A DNA stretch of 64,000 bases. It comes from Altererythrobacter sp. Lineage in GTDB: Bacteria; Pseudomonadota; Alphaproteobacteria; Sphingomonadales; Sphingomonadaceae. The notes beneath the pieces were generated by a model, which was not told where the DNA came from, did no database searches, and worked only from the letters and a program-made list of their open reading frames with translations. Where the stretch lies: NCBI GenBank assembly GCA_017308255.1, contig JAFKFN010000008.1, positions 91,596 through 155,595 of the forward strand, in the 5' to 3' direction. Made by a program: the position numbers and the translations under genes. Of the stretch, positions 23,752 to 36,288 are shown piece after piece (position 1 is the first letter of the stretch; the number at the start of each line of letters is the position of its first letter).

Positions 23752-24741
23752 TCAGGCGACGGGAACCGGCTTCGCTTTCGCCCGACGCTGCACGTTCCAG
23801 GCGAGGCCGAGCTTTTCCATCGCGTGGATGGTCCAGCCGTTGATGTCGAATTCCCACCAGCGCACGTGGTTCGAGGCGACGCGCGGGGCATCGTGGTGGT
23901 TGTTGTGCCAGCCATCGCCGAAGGTGAGCAGCGCCACGAACCAGTTGTTGGCCGAGCCATCCTTGTTGGGGAAGTTCTGATAGCCGTAATCGTGCGCCAG
24001 GCTATTGGTGAAGGCCACGCCATTGGCGAAGATGAAGGTCCGCAGGCACCCGCCGATCAGCACGGTGCCGATCACATGCTCCGGCCCGCCGAACAGCAGC
24101 GCCCAGCCGGCCGGCAGCAGCACGATCGAGAAGATCGCCCAGAAATACCGCGTGCGATGGACGAAGACGAGGATCGGATCGTCGGCCAGCCCCTTGCCAT
24201 AGACCTTGAGATCGGTGTGCGTGTTGTCGAGCAGCCAGCCGATGTGGACCATGAAGAAGCCCCACGGCCCCTTCTTCAGCGGGCGGCCATGGCCATCGAC
24301 GCGCGGCGCGTAGGGATCGCCCGGCACATTGGTGAAGGCGTGGTGGCGGCGGTGATCGGCCGACCAGTTGATGACCGATCCGATGCTGGCCATCTGCCCG
24401 GTCACCGCCAGGATCGTGCGCATGACTTTGCCGGTTTCGAACGAGCGGTGCGAGAAATAGCGGTGGAAGCCCACCGAAAGCCCGAAGTTGATGATCACAT
24501 AGCCGCTGGCGAAGGCCGACCATTCGACCCAGCCCGTGGGATGGGTGAATATCCACCACACCGCCAGGATCGAGCCGATCATTTGCAGGCCGAAGATCAG
24601 CGAGAGGTATTCGACATGCTGCGCCGTCGCGTCCGGCCCGCCGACCAGCACCCCGACATGCGGGCTGCCGCGCCCTTCCCGATCCCAAGCCCGATCGGCC
24701 GGGAAGATGGCCGTGCTTTTGCCGCCCCTGGCTTCGTTCAC
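23752..24741 (-). CDS. Membrane fatty acid (acyl-CoA) desaturase
   Basis: Protein of 329 aa that introduces a double bond into acyl chains using a di-iron centre in the membrane. The three histidine boxes are intact: HRYFSH, HRRHH and HNNHH, interleaved with hydrophobic segments (IFGLQMIGSILAVWWIF, AIFSIVLLPAGWALLF). This is the delta-9 type. N-terminal tail of about 45 residues is polar. Convergent with DUF72 (20-bp gap). Membrane fluidity role follows from family. Confidence 0.92.
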   Translation of the reverse strand: MNEARGGKSTAIFPADRAWDREGRGSPHVGVLVGGPDATAQHVEYLSLIFGLQMIGSILAVWWIFTHPTGWVEWSAFASGYVIINFGLSVGFHRYFSHRSFETGKVMRTILAVTGQMASIGSVINWSADHRRHHAFTNVPGDPYAPRVDGHGRPLKKGPWGFFMVHIGWLLDNTHTDLKVYGKGLADDPILVFVHRTRYFWAIFSIVLLPAGWALLFGGPEHVIGTVLIGGCLRTFIFANGVAFTNSLAHDYGYQNFPNKDGSANNWFVALLTFGDGWHNNHHDAPRVASNHVRWWEFDINGWTIHAMEKLGLAWNVQRRAKAKPVPVA

Positions 24742-24845
24742 CGATTATCCCCCTGTTCCCAATGGCCTGTTCCCTTTCGGCCGGCGCGGATGGTTAAAGC
24801 GCACGCGGCGCAAGTCAATTTGCCAACGCCACGGGACGTCCCTCG

Positions 24846-25529
24846 TCAGGCTGGGCCCGCCGCCGCTTCGCGCCGCCGCGCCATCTCGCCGATCCACTCC
24901 GGCGCGAAGGGCGACGTGCAGCCGGGCGAGGTGGGATAATCGCGATAGACGCCAAGCGCCTCGCCGATGGCGAGCGCGCGCGTGCGATGCTGCGGATGAT
25001 GGATGCCGATCATCGCCAGCGCCATGTTCATCGTCCATTGCGGTTCCGGCGCGGCACTGGCCAGTTCGGCCTCGATCCGGTCGAGCAAGGTCTCAAGGTC
25101 CAGCCCGTCCGGCTTCTTCGCCACGCGTTCCGCCGTGAGGTTCCACCCCGCGCGGGCGGCCATCGGATCGCCGTCCTCCATCCAGCGCCGGCGCAGTTCT
25201 TCCTTCTGCGGATGCGCCTTGACGACATAGCTGCCGAGCCAGTCCGAAAGCTGCATCACGCGGTTTTCACGGATCATGCCGTCCAGCTCTTCGGCGGAAA
25301 GCGCACGCGGCTTCATCACCAGCACGGCCAGCAGGCGGGCATCGAGATTGCCCGTGGCCCAGAGTTCCAGCGCCAGCGCGTGGTCCGCCTTGATCTCGTC
25401 CGCCAGCTTGCGGATATCGCCGAGCTTGACGCCGAACTGGTTGTCCCCCGCCCCCGCGCGGATGGCCAGCGTGCGAACCTTCTCCCCACCCAGCGTCTGG
25501 AGCCGGGCCATGGCTTCATCCCGAGTCAT
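24846..25529 (-). CDS. DNA alkylation repair protein, AlkD-like (HEAT-repeat)
   Basis: Protein of 227 aa, all-helical, of the AlkD/DNA alkylation repair family: VKLGDIRKLADEIKADHALALELWATGNLDARLLAVLV, WLGSYVVKAHPQ and ALAMIGIHHPQHRTRALAIGEALG. Start at ATG 25529 behind AGAGGAG. The gene lies directly downstream of the HTH gene and of an array of TGTCA motifs, which could control it. Whether it is a glycosylase or a degenerate relative cannot be told from the sequence. Confidence 0.82.
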   Translation of the reverse strand: MTRDEAMARLQTLGGEKVRTLAIRAGAGDNQFGVKLGDIRKLADEIKADHALALELWATGNLDARLLAVLVMKPRALSAEELDGMIRENRVMQLSDWLGSYVVKAHPQKEELRRRWMEDGDPMAARAGWNLTAERVAKKPDGLDLETLLDRIEAELASAAPEPQWTMNMALAMIGIHHPQHRTRALAIGEALGVYRDYPTSPGCTSPFAPEWIGEMARRREAAAGPA

Positions 25530-25565
25530 CGTGCTCTCCTCTTCCCTGAGCGCGCACCGGCAAGA

Positions 25566-25693
25566 TGACAGGTGTTGACACATCTGACACGGTCCAGGGT
25601 GAAAAAGGCCGGAAGTGTCACCTTGGGCGCGAAAGTGTCACCTTGGGGCGAAAGCTGTCACTTTGGGCCATGAACCGTCACCTTGTCCAAGCC
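25566..25693. repeat. Array of TGTCA/TGACA motifs with 20-bp period
   Basis: Three TGACA motifs at 25566, 25575 and 25585 are followed by four direct repeats of the type GTGTCACCTTGGGCGCGAAA. The repeats begin at 25615, 25635, 25655 and 25675, an exact 20-bp period; the last two are degenerate. The array spans the 3' end of the HTH gene and the region ahead of the AlkD-like gene. Confidence 0.7.
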
Positions 25694-25960
25694 GGGCCCT
25701 TCCCAGCGCGAGGGCGGGCGGCGGCGCCGGGTCTCGACGCCCGCGCGCCGCGCCAGGTCCCACCCTTCGCCGAGCGGCCCGCCTTCCAGCCGCGCGCGCA
25801 GGCGATAGGCCGACTGCCGGCTCATCCCCACGCGCCGCGCCGCTTCCGCCACCATGCCGCATTCGGCCAGCGCTTCGAGGAAGGCGAGCGCCTTGGGCAA
25901 GGTCCAGCGATAATCGGCGTGGTTACGCGGGGCGGCAGGGGGCGTGCGATTTGGGTCCAT
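25658..25960 (-). CDS. Small helix-turn-helix protein
   Basis: Protein of 100 aa. WTLPKALAFLEALAECGMVAEAARRVGMSRQSAYRLRARL is a clear helix-turn-helix, similar to the N-terminal part of longer sphingomonad HTH proteins. The C-terminal 40 residues are Arg-rich and end LDKVTVHGPK, encoded by the start of the TGTCA array. It may be a shortened family member that binds the array beside it. That is inference; no ligand or target is known. Confidence 0.7.
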   Translation of the reverse strand: MDPNRTPPAAPRNHADYRWTLPKALAFLEALAECGMVAEAARRVGMSRQSAYRLRARLEGGPLGEGWDLARRAGVETRRRRPPSRWEGPGLDKVTVHGPK

Positions 25961-26056
25961 TGGGCAGGATAAGGCACAGGTGCGGGGCTGTAGGAAAGCA
26001 ATAGGACAGCCGCGACAGCCCCCGCGCGTTTAACTCTATGCTCACTGTTCTCAGCG

Positions 26057-26717
26057 ATGGTCCCGACAATGGTGCAGGATCTCATCGCCCTGCTCGACAA
26101 GCCGCTGGTTCTGCTGATCGTGATGGCAATCGGCGGAATGATAGGCATCGCCGTCGAAAATGGGTTCAACAGCATCGACCGGCGGCGGCGGCGCGCCTAC
26201 TGGCGCGGGCGGAACCGCCGAGACAGGACGGCGCGCCCAACCGACACGCCGAACCAGCCCGCAATTCAGTCCCGACTCAAAAGGGGCCGCCTTCGCCGCC
26301 CATCAATTACGCCTGGTGATGCAGGCGGATTTCACCCCACGCGTGTTGCTGAACGCCAAGGAGCGCCGCGTTCTCGCCTGCCTCGACAGAGTATTGGCGG
26401 ACGAGGCTCCGAGTTGGAGGGCAATGGGCCAGGTAAGCTTGGGCGAGGTGATCGCGAGCAAGGATGAAAAGGCCTATTTCGCCGTTAATTCGAAGCGTGT
26501 GGACCTGCTGATCGTCGATGCCGAATGCCGACCTCTCTTCGCCATCGAATATCAAGGCACGGGCCATCACTTGGGCCAGACCGCCGTCGCCAGGGACGCG
26601 GTGAAGATGGAAGCACTGCGGAAAGCCGGCATCGGGTACGAGACGATCAGGCCAGGCGATACGCCCGCCGAACTGCGGACACTGGTGCGGAAGTTCGTGG
26701 GACAAAGAGCCGCCTGA
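26057..26717 (+). pseudogene. DUF2726 membrane-anchored protein, apparently frameshifted
   Basis: The N-terminal part (from ATG 26057 or 26069) has a membrane anchor, PLVLLIVMAIGGMIGIA, and the basic linker RRRRRAYWRGRNRR. In the +1 frame from about 26258 comes a complete DUF2726 domain: AAHQLRLVMQADFTPRVLLN, QVSLGEVIAS, NSKRVDLLIVDAECRP and IEYQGTGHH, ending at 26717. Homologues I know carry both parts in one frame, so a single-base indel near 26255-26262 is likely. An ATG at 26319 could still give a short DUF2726 protein (132 aa) without anchor. Sequencing error is an alternative. Confidence 0.72.
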
Positions 26718-26798
26718 CGCGGCTCGGCAACCGCGCCGGAACGATCGCCGCCCCGGCGGATTGGCTCAGGAAGGACCGTTTTCCCCGGAGGCCAACCG

Positions 26799-27242
26799 AT
26801 GACTCTTGCCCGCGCCGCCGCCCTGCCGATCCTCCTCTGCGCGCTTGCCGCCTGCCAATCGCAGGCGGAAAAGCAGGCGGACGCCGCCGCCGACCGGATC
26901 GAGCAGCAAGCCGAAACCAGCGCCGCCGCCGCGGGCAGCGCGGTCGCCGCGCTGGGCCTGAGCGAGGCGCAACTGCTCGATGCCGATCTGGTCGGCACCG
27001 ACGGCAAGGACCTGGGCGATGTCGAGCAAGTTCGCCGGGGCGCGGACGGCGCGGTGAACGGCCTGCTGGTCGAGATCGAGCACAGCAAGCCGGATCGCTA
27101 TGTCGTGGTCCCGATCGATGGCCTGACCACCCGCCGCAACGGCGACGACATCGACGTGCAGACCACCATGACCGCCGCTGATCTGGCCGCCCTGCCCGAC
27201 GCCACGCTGGACGCGACTGTCGCGCCCACGCCGGCGGCGTAG
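26799..27242 (+). CDS. Lipoprotein with PRC-barrel-like domain
   Basis: Protein of 147 aa with a lipoprotein signal (lipobox LAAC, Cys19), an Ala/Gln-rich coiled stretch (AEKQADAAADRIEQQAE) and a PRC-barrel-like region (LLDADLVGTDGKDLGDVEQVRRGADGAVNGLLVEIE, then VPIDGLTTRRNGDDIDV). PRC-barrels mediate protein contacts at the envelope. The ATG has CCGGAGG upstream. Function unknown. Confidence 0.78.
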   Translation: MTLARAAALPILLCALAACQSQAEKQADAAADRIEQQAETSAAAAGSAVAALGLSEAQLLDADLVGTDGKDLGDVEQVRRGADGAVNGLLVEIEHSKPDRYVVVPIDGLTTRRNGDDIDVQTTMTAADLAALPDATLDATVAPTPAA

Positions 27243-27369
27243 GTCCCCCTCACCAGCCCCTCTTTCAGCGAGGCATTGAGTCCGTCGCCCACCGCGGTTG
27301 ACAATGGCACCCCTTGCGGCCGTATGGCCACGACAAAAGGGCACCCATCAACCGGAAGGCACGCGCACA

Positions 27370-27672
27370 GTGAGCGACGACGATTATGTGTTCGATGAGG
27401 AAAGCGGCGAGTGGATGCCGGCGAGCGAGCTTGCAGCGAAACGCGCGGCGGCGGACATGATCGAGGTGCGCGATGCAGTGGGCAATGTGTTGGCCGATGG
27501 CGACCAGGTGACGCTGATCAAGGACCTGGATGTGAAGGGCGCGGGCCAGACGCTGAAGCGCGGCACGCTGATCAAATCGATCCGCCTGACCGGCGATCCG
27601 CAGGAAATCGACTGCAAGTTCGACGGCATCAAAGGCCTGGTGCTACGCGCGGAGTTCGTGCGGAAGCGGTAA
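27370..27672 (+). CDS. PhnA/YjdM-domain protein lacking the zinc ribbon
   Basis: Protein of 100 aa with the PhnA C-terminal domain: VRDAVGNVLADGDQVTLIKDLDVKGAGQTLKRGTLIKSIRLTG, IDCKFDGIKGLVLRAEFVRK. The N-terminus (YVFDEESGEWMPASE) stands where YjdM has a four-Cys zinc ribbon but contains no Cys. Start is GTG at 27370; the longer frame from 27298 is not family-like. Despite the old name, a role in phosphonate use is not established. Confidence 0.85.
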   Translation: MSDDDYVFDEESGEWMPASELAAKRAAADMIEVRDAVGNVLADGDQVTLIKDLDVKGAGQTLKRGTLIKSIRLTGDPQEIDCKFDGIKGLVLRAEFVRKR

Positions 27673-27753
27673 GGCTGGGATCGTCGACGAAGGGACTGGT
27701 CGGCTCGGCGATGCAATACGCTCGCGTCCCTTGCAGCCCCCTCACCAGGTACC

Positions 27754-29755
<2,002 letters not shown>

Positions 29756-29935
29756 GGCCATGCTAGGGCCGATGCGCGTGCCTGGCAATGGCCAGACGCC
29801 CGGCGCCGATCCTTGCACCGGGAACAGGAGAACACGCCGAAGGCTTGCAGCGGCGGCAAAAGACGTTAGGACGCGCGCACCGCCGATTCCCCTCGGCCCT
29901 CCGCCCGCGCGGACCAAGGGGCGGAAGCAAGGCTG

Positions 29936-30011
29936 GCCGCTTTAGCTCAGTTGGTAGAGCATCGCATTCGTAATGCGGGGGTCACAGGTTCGAGTCCTGT
30001 AAGCGGCACCA
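29936..30011 (+). tRNA. tRNA-Thr (anticodon CGT)
   Basis: Acceptor arm GCCGCTT pairs with AAGCGGC; D-loop AGCTCAGTTGGTAGAGC; anticodon loop TTCGTAA; T-arm GGTTCGAGTCC; CCA is encoded at 30009-30011. Closely matches the E. coli tRNA-Thr(CGT) plan. No integrase gene or duplicated tRNA end was seen nearby. Confidence 0.97.
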
Positions 30012-30415
30012 GCCACCTTCCCAGCAATGCGACGTCCGGTGAGGCGGGGATCGGATTTCCATCGATCAGCCTTCCGAAGCCAGCCGCGTATCGGGTTCGA
30101 TGGCGAGCTTGGCGTCGCGTTTTCCGCGGTTTTCGGCTGTCGGTTGCGGCGAAGCGCCCTGCCCGAGCGGGTCTTCCTTAACGGTTCGCCGCACGGCGCA
30201 CTCCAATGGCCGTTAGAAGCGGCCAGGCCGGATGAAATGTTCATCTACCAGACAGGTTGACGTGAACAATCAGCGCGTCGAAGCGTTCAAGTGAAGCGCA
30301 CAGATCGTGCGCCTTATTAATCAGACGAATGGGTTCCTGACAGCCAGATACGCTGCTGCAATGGAGAGGTCGCCAACAAGCGGAGCCGGCTGTTGTAGCT
30401 TGAAGGGGTAATGTA
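30012..30415. other. Intergenic region without a visible gene
   Basis: 404 bp between tRNA-Thr and the OmpA gene. No frame has a convincing start, ribosome site and codon pattern. It becomes less GC-rich from about 30250; a TTGACG at 30258 could be a -35 element for the OmpA gene. Nothing else is evident. Confidence 0.6.
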
Positions 30416-31318
30416 ATGAATACAGTTTCCAGAAGACCCGTAACTCTTGCCCTGTTTGCCCTATTGGCGGTGCCGATGGCAGGCAGTGTGTCCGCGCAGC
30501 AGCCGGACCCGACCGTGCGCGAGGACCAGATCACCGTGCATGGCTCCGTGCCGGCCGACCTGACCGGGCTGGCGGAAGGGCCGGAGATCGAAGGCTTGAT
30601 TTCCGCACGCAACGGCTCTCAGCTGCAGATCACCGATGCCGATGGCGCCCCCACGCTGGTCAACCTCAGCGAAGCCACCGAAGTCAAAGGCAAGGGCGGG
30701 TTCCTCGGCCTGGGCCGCACGGCGCTGGGCGCCAGTTCGCTGCTGAACGGGTTGCCCGTCACCGTGAAGACGGTGCAGTGGAACGATGGCCTGGTGGCCA
30801 GCCGCGTCACCCTGAAGAACAACGACCTGGCGACCGCGGCCATGATCCGCACCGGCACGGCCCAGCGCTTTGCCGAGCACGACGTGGCCATCGCGGACAA
30901 CGCCGCGGCGACCGAAGCGTTGCGCGGCCGCATGGGCGATATCGACAAGTATAACATCAAGAACACGACCAACGTGTACTTCGATACCGGCAAGTGGCAG
31001 CTTTCGAGCCAGGCCGAACAGGAGCTGTGCGCCACCGCCCAGGAAGCCAACGCGATGGACAACGCGCTGCTGCTGGTCGTCGGCTATACCGATTCCGTCG
31101 GCGACGAGGACTACAACCAGACCCTGAGCGAACGGCGCGCGGGCCGCGTGGTCAACTTCCTGCAACAGAAGTGCAACTGGGCACCCTATCGCATGTTGAC
31201 GCCCACGGGGATGGCCGAATCCGATCCGCTGGCGGACAACGAAACCCCCACCGGGCGGGCGCAGAACCGCCGCGTTTCGGTGAACATCCTGGTCAGCAAG
31301 GCCATCGACGGCCTGTAA
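30416..31318 (+). CDS. OmpA family protein
   Basis: Exported protein of 300 aa: signal peptide 1-27 (cleavage after VSA), a middle region with a DUF-like beta domain (GPEIEGLISARNGSQLQITDADG, GFLGLGRTALGASSLLNGLPV) and a C-terminal OmpA peptidoglycan-binding domain (NVYFDTGKWQLSSQAEQEL, VVGYTDSVGDEDYNQTLSERRAGRV). It tethers the outer membrane or a periplasmic domain to the wall. The ribosome site is GAAGGGG. A strong terminator follows. Confidence 0.9.
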   Translation: MNTVSRRPVTLALFALLAVPMAGSVSAQQPDPTVREDQITVHGSVPADLTGLAEGPEIEGLISARNGSQLQITDADGAPTLVNLSEATEVKGKGGFLGLGRTALGASSLLNGLPVTVKTVQWNDGLVASRVTLKNNDLATAAMIRTGTAQRFAEHDVAIADNAAATEALRGRMGDIDKYNIKNTTNVYFDTGKWQLSSQAEQELCATAQEANAMDNALLLVVGYTDSVGDEDYNQTLSERRAGRVVNFLQQKCNWAPYRMLTPTGMAESDPLADNETPTGRAQNRRVSVNILVSKAIDGL

Positions 31319-31329
31319 GGCCCGAACAT

Positions 31330-31360
31330 CCGGGGCAGGCGCGGCCTGCCCCGGGTTTTC
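31330..31360 (+). terminator. Rho-independent terminator after the OmpA gene
   Basis: CCGGGGCAGGC-GCG-GCCTGCCCCGG followed by GTTTTC. An 11-bp perfect stem starting 12 bp after the stop codon. Confidence 0.85.
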
Positions 31361-31544
31361 CTGCGCCGCGAAGGATGCGGCGCGGTGACGATCCGGCCCC
31401 GCGCGGGCCGGTTTTTGTTTGTCCGGCCGGCGCGGGCTTTGGGGCCGAAGGGCCTCTGCGCTAAGGTGTGCGAAGGCCGTTCGGGAAACGCCCTGGGAGC
31501 CCGCCTCATGGACGGCCGCCCGTAAGGCCTGGACACAACCCTTC

Positions 31545-31633
31545 CTCGTCATTGCGAGCGAAGTGAAGCAATCCAGGGCCGCGTAGAGCCGCCCCGCATT
31601 GCTTCCGCCGCTACGCTCCTCGCCGTGACGAGG
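31545..31633. repeat. Interspersed palindrome, CATTGCGAG family, copy 1
   Basis: Opens with CGTCATTGCGAGCGAAGTGA and closes with CTACGCTCCTCGCCGTGACG; internal AAGCAATCCAGG. It pairs along most of its length. Lies between the OmpA terminator and the convergent gdhA stop. Confidence 0.85.
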
Positions 31634-31656
31634 CAGGGTCGAGCAATCGCTTCCCC

Positions 31657-33060
<1,404 letters not shown>

Positions 33061-33130
33061 TCAACCCGGCGGGGGTTGGGAGGGCAGCTCTCGGGGACCG
33101 GATGGGACGGTCTGGCGGCCTCAGGCGCGG

Positions 33131-33199
33131 TTCGGAGCGAGCGTAGCGAAGCAATCCAGAGCGTATGGCTGCCGCCCCTGGATTGTGTCGTCGCCATGA
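33131..33199. repeat. Interspersed palindrome, CATTGCGAG family, degenerate copy 2
   Basis: Contains GAGCGTAGCGAAGCAATCCA and a shortened right arm CCCTGGATTGTGTCGTCG. One arm is eroded compared with the copies at 46100 and 49558. In the gap between the start of gdhA (33003) and the 33262 gene. Confidence 0.7.
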
Positions 33200-33261
33200 T
33201 GAAGAAAGGGAGGCGGCGTTTACCGCCCGTTCGCACCGGACGGCACGGCCAGACGGGACCG

Positions 33262-33723
33262 TCAGTTCAGGCTTCTTCGATCGACGCTTTCCGCGCGCTG
33301 GCGGAACGGGCAATGCAGCGGATCGGCGAGCGGCGGTGGGCGATGGGCGGCGGAGGAAAGGCCCAGTTCGCGCCGGGCGGCAAGCGCGGCCCAGCAGATC
33401 GCGCCTGAAAGGCCATGGGGCATGGCCGCATCGGCCGTTACGCCGCTGGCGTTTCCGGCGTGGTAGAGCAGGCCGAGCAGGGCCGCCTCATCCGCCGTCA
33501 GGGCCCGGCTGCAACAGCATTCCGGCGTCAGTTCACGCTCCAGATGGGCTTCGACCAGCGCGAAGAGGCTGTCGCAGGCGACCGCGGCCATCATCGCGCT
33601 GCCGGGGCCGCGATAGACATCGGCCATCGCGGCGCGGCGATCGACATCCACCGCTCGCGCGGCCGCCCAGCGGCGGAACATCTTCACGAAGATCGCTTGC
33701 GGGAACGAATAGATCTGGCTCAT
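33262..33723 (-). CDS. Unrecognised protein, iron-regulated by position
   Basis: Protein of 153 aa: MSQIYSFPQAIFVKMFRRWA, a central SAMMAAVACDSLFALVEAHLERELTPECCCSRALTADEAALLGLLYHAG with three consecutive Cys, and a basic tail. No export signal. Start at 33723, with GGAGG at the right distance. A Fur-like site lies just upstream and the catecholate receptor ends 227 bp away on the same strand, so iron-limited expression is likely. It may take part in siderophore-iron handling; family not recognised. Confidence 0.7.
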   Translation of the reverse strand: MSQIYSFPQAIFVKMFRRWAAARAVDVDRRAAMADVYRGPGSAMMAAVACDSLFALVEAHLERELTPECCCSRALTADEAALLGLLYHAGNASGVTADAAMPHGLSGAICWAALAARRELGLSSAAHRPPPLADPLHCPFRQRAESVDRRSLN

Positions 33724-33742
33724 CGGCGCCTCCATAAGAGAC

Positions 33743-33766
33743 GCTAATGCGAATCGTTCTCATTTG
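33743..33766. promoter_or_regulatory. Fur-like box
   Basis: AATGCGAATCGTTCTCATTT, an imperfect palindrome of the Fur type (AATGAGAACGATTCGCATT on the minus strand). It lies about 20 bp before the 33262..33723 gene. Confidence 0.75.
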
Positions 33767-33949
33767 TAAAGCCCGGATGACGAAGGAATCGACAGGGCGG
33801 ACGAATGTGCGGCCAGCCCGCCCCGCGCCCATACGAATTGTCCGGCCGGAGCGAGGCCAAACGGCTCCGCGCCAGCCGGACAAGCCGGTTCGCTGAATAT
33901 GGGAGTATCCCGCCGGCGCAAGGACGGTCGCGCCGGCGAGAACAGGTGG

Positions 33950-36112
33950 TCAGTACGTGGCAACGAACGACAGCAGCGCCTCGCGCCCATTCGCCGGCAC
34001 CGCGAAGTGCGGGTTGCGCAGCTTGGTGATGTAGCGCTTGTCGGTCAGGTTGTTGACGTTCAGCCGGATGGTGAACGTATCGTCGAACCGATACTGCGCC
34101 CGTGCATCGTAGCGCACGTAGCCTTCCGCCGAGACCAGGTTGGCCGCATCGGCATAGCGCTTCGACGCCCCATAGGCACCGCCCCCGATGCTGAAACGCG
34201 GGGTGACCTGCCAATCGACCGTGGCCGCCAGGTTGTGCTTGGGCGTCTGCGGCAAGGCATTGCCGTCATTCGCCGAACTGTCGCGCAGCTCGCTGTCGAT
34301 ATAGGTATATCCGACGAGCATCGTCACTGGTCCGGCCCGGCCGGACGCGCTGATCTCGAAACCCTGCAGGCGCGCCGCGGCGAGGATCTCTGTCACGTCG
34401 CCGGTCGGATCGCGCTGCTGGATATTGTTGCGATCGACCCGGAATGCCGCGCCCGAAAGCAGCAGGTTTCCACCGAACAGCTGGGCCTTGGCGCCCGCTT
34501 CCCAGTTTTCGGTGCCCTGCGGCTGATAAAGCTCGTTACTGGTGCTGATGTTTTCCGCGCCTTCGCCGATCGTGGTGCCCGGCGGGGTCTTGGAATTGGC
34601 ATAGGACACGTAAAGGCTAGTGGTGGACGTCGGCTTGAAGATCACGCCGCCCTGATAGGACCAGAAGCTGCTGCTGTTGGAGACGTCATAAGGCACACCG
34701 CGGCTGGAGCCCGATCCGGAAGCGGTGAAGTCCGTCCAGCGGACGCCGCCGTTGAGCAGCAGGTTCGGCGTCACCGTGACGGTATCGAACAGGTAGAAAC
34801 TGTATTCCTTGCCGCTGGCAAGGGCGGGCGTGGTGGTAGGGGTGACGGTGCCGTTCCACGGATCGCCCGGATTGGGATTGGCGAGCGAGGTGCAATTGAA
34901 ATTGGCGATATCCGCCGCCGGGCAGGCGCGGTTGCCGGTGGCGACCGTGTAGCCCAGGTTGGTCGCATCCGTGTCGTTGTATTCGAACCCCAAGGCCACG
35001 TTGTGACCGATGGAACCGGTCGCGAATTGCGCGCCCAGGTTGGTGTTGCTGACGATGCCTTCGGATTTCGAATCGCGGCTCTTGATATTGCGCCAGACCA
35101 GGCCGTTCGCCACGTTGCCCGCGCTGTCATCCGGGTTGGTGACGATGTAGTCGTTGCGGGTCCAGCTATAGCGCGTGGTGTTCGACAGCACGATGCCATC
35201 AGCCAGTTCGGCGCTGAAATGCCCGGTGACGGCATCGGTCCGCGTCTTCTGGAAATCGCGGTTCAGCAAGCCGTAGAAGTTGTCGGGATCGACATCGGCC
35301 GGAATGCGCACGTTCCCGGGAAGCTGGCCACGCGATGTCAGCGGTATGCCGTAATCCGGCATGGCATCGGTGCTGAGGTGGTAATAGCCGAGCGTGGCGG
35401 TGAACCGCTTGCCCGCGCCCACGGTGACGGACGGGGCCACGCCCCAGCGGTCGCTATAGACGCCGTCGCGGCCGGCCACGTCGGAATCGTGATAGAGCGC
35501 GGCTAGGCGCACGGCCACGCCATCGGCCAGTTCCTGGTTCGCGTCGCCGGTGAAGCGCAAGGTATTGGCGGTGCCCAGCGTGAGCTGCGCGCTGCCGAAA
35601 TCGCCCTGGCGCGCGACCTTGGAGACGAGGTTGATCGCCCCCGCCGCCGCGCCGCGGCCGCCGAATGCGCTGCTCGGCCCCTTGGCCACCTCGATCGATT
35701 CGAGGGCGAAGGATTCGCGCGTTTGCGAACCCACGTCACGCACGCCGTCCACGAACACGTCGCCCGTGGCATCGACACCGCGGATCAGCGGGATATCGGC
35801 GCTGGCGACGCCGCCTTCACCGGCACCGAGCGAGATGCCCGGCACGGTGCGCAGCGCGTCCTGCACCGAGAACGAGCCGGTGTTCGCCAGCACTTCCTCG
35901 GAAATCACGTTGACGGTGCGCGGGGTATTGATGATCGGAGCGGTATCCTTGACGGAGGAGGTTTCCTTCTCCGCCACGCCGGTCACCACGATCTGCTCGC
36001 TCGCATCCGCCGCCTCTTCGGCCATGGCCGGCGCGCTGGCGATGAAGCCGACGCAGCCCAGCGCGACAAATCCGGTCGTCGCCGCGCGGCGAGCGTTACC
36101 GCTCTTTCTCAT
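33950..36112 (-). CDS. TonB-dependent siderophore receptor (catecholate, Fiu-like)
   Basis: Protein of 720 aa with a signal peptide (about 1-31, ending APAMA), a TonB-box-like IVVTG, a plug domain ([54 protein letters not shown]) and a 22-strand barrel ending in FVATY. The closest type is Fiu/PiuA, which imports iron bound to monomeric catechols. The ATG at 36112 follows AAGGGA. Divergent from piuC across two Fur-like repeats. Confidence 0.94.
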   Translation of the reverse strand: MRKSGNARRAATTGFVALGCVGFIASAPAMAEEAADASEQIVVTGVAEKETSSVKDTAPIINTPRTVNVISEEVLANTGSFSVQDALRTVPGISLGAGEGGVASADIPLIRGVDATGDVFVDGVRDVGSQTRESFALESIEVAKGPSSAFGGRGAAAGAINLVSKVARQGDFGSAQLTLGTANTLRFTGDANQELADGVAVRLAALYHDSDVAGRDGVYSDRWGVAPSVTVGAGKRFTATLGYYHLSTDAMPDYGIPLTSRGQLPGNVRIPADVDPDNFYGLLNRDFQKTRTDAVTGHFSAELADGIVLSNTTRYSWTRNDYIVTNPDDSAGNVANGLVWRNIKSRDSKSEGIVSNTNLGAQFATGSIGHNVALGFEYNDTDATNLGYTVATGNRACPAADIANFNCTSLANPNPGDPWNGTVTPTTTPALASGKEYSFYLFDTVTVTPNLLLNGGVRWTDFTASGSGSSRGVPYDVSNSSSFWSYQGGVIFKPTSTTSLYVSYANSKTPPGTTIGEGAENISTSNELYQPQGTENWEAGAKAQLFGGNLLLSGAAFRVDRNNIQQRDPTGDVTEILAAARLQGFEISASGRAGPVTMLVGYTYIDSELRDSSANDGNALPQTPKHNLAATVDWQVTPRFSIGGGAYGASKRYADAANLVSAEGYVRYDARAQYRFDDTFTIRLNVNNLTDKRYITKLRNPHFAVPANGREALLSFVATY

Positions 36113-36150
36113 GTTATCCCTTTCCGTCGATCGTGCTTTTCGATGGGGCG

Positions 36151-36200
36151 CTATTACGAGTGATTTGCAACAAGTCAACAATAATGCGAGCCGTTTGCAA
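36151..36200. promoter_or_regulatory. Two Fur-like boxes, 30 bp apart, between receptor and piuC
   Basis: Two related 20-mers, CTATTACGAGTGATTTGCAA at 36151 and ATAATGCGAGCCGTTTGCAA at 36181, share AT(T/G)(A/C)CGAG-N3-TTTGCAA. They resemble alphaproteobacterial Fur-type boxes and could control both divergent genes. Confidence 0.7.
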
Positions 36201-36288
36201 TAAGCGCGCTGGGGTGCCATGGGCGGCGGGCCCGCGACAGCGCTCGGCTCCCGCGCTACAACGGGCCGACGGAAGGATTTTTCGAGCG

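Noticed and set aside
22569-24023. 484-codon minus-strand frame ending in DUF427
   Set aside because: Only the last 96 codons are a family protein with its own ribosome site; the rest is antisense to DUF72 and out of frame with the desaturase.
25614-25693. TGTCA direct repeats as a CRISPR array
   Set aside because: Units of 20 bp follow each other directly with no unique spacers.
29936-30011. tRNA-Thr as the attachment site of a genomic island
   Set aside because: No integrase and no repeated tRNA 3' end found within the window.
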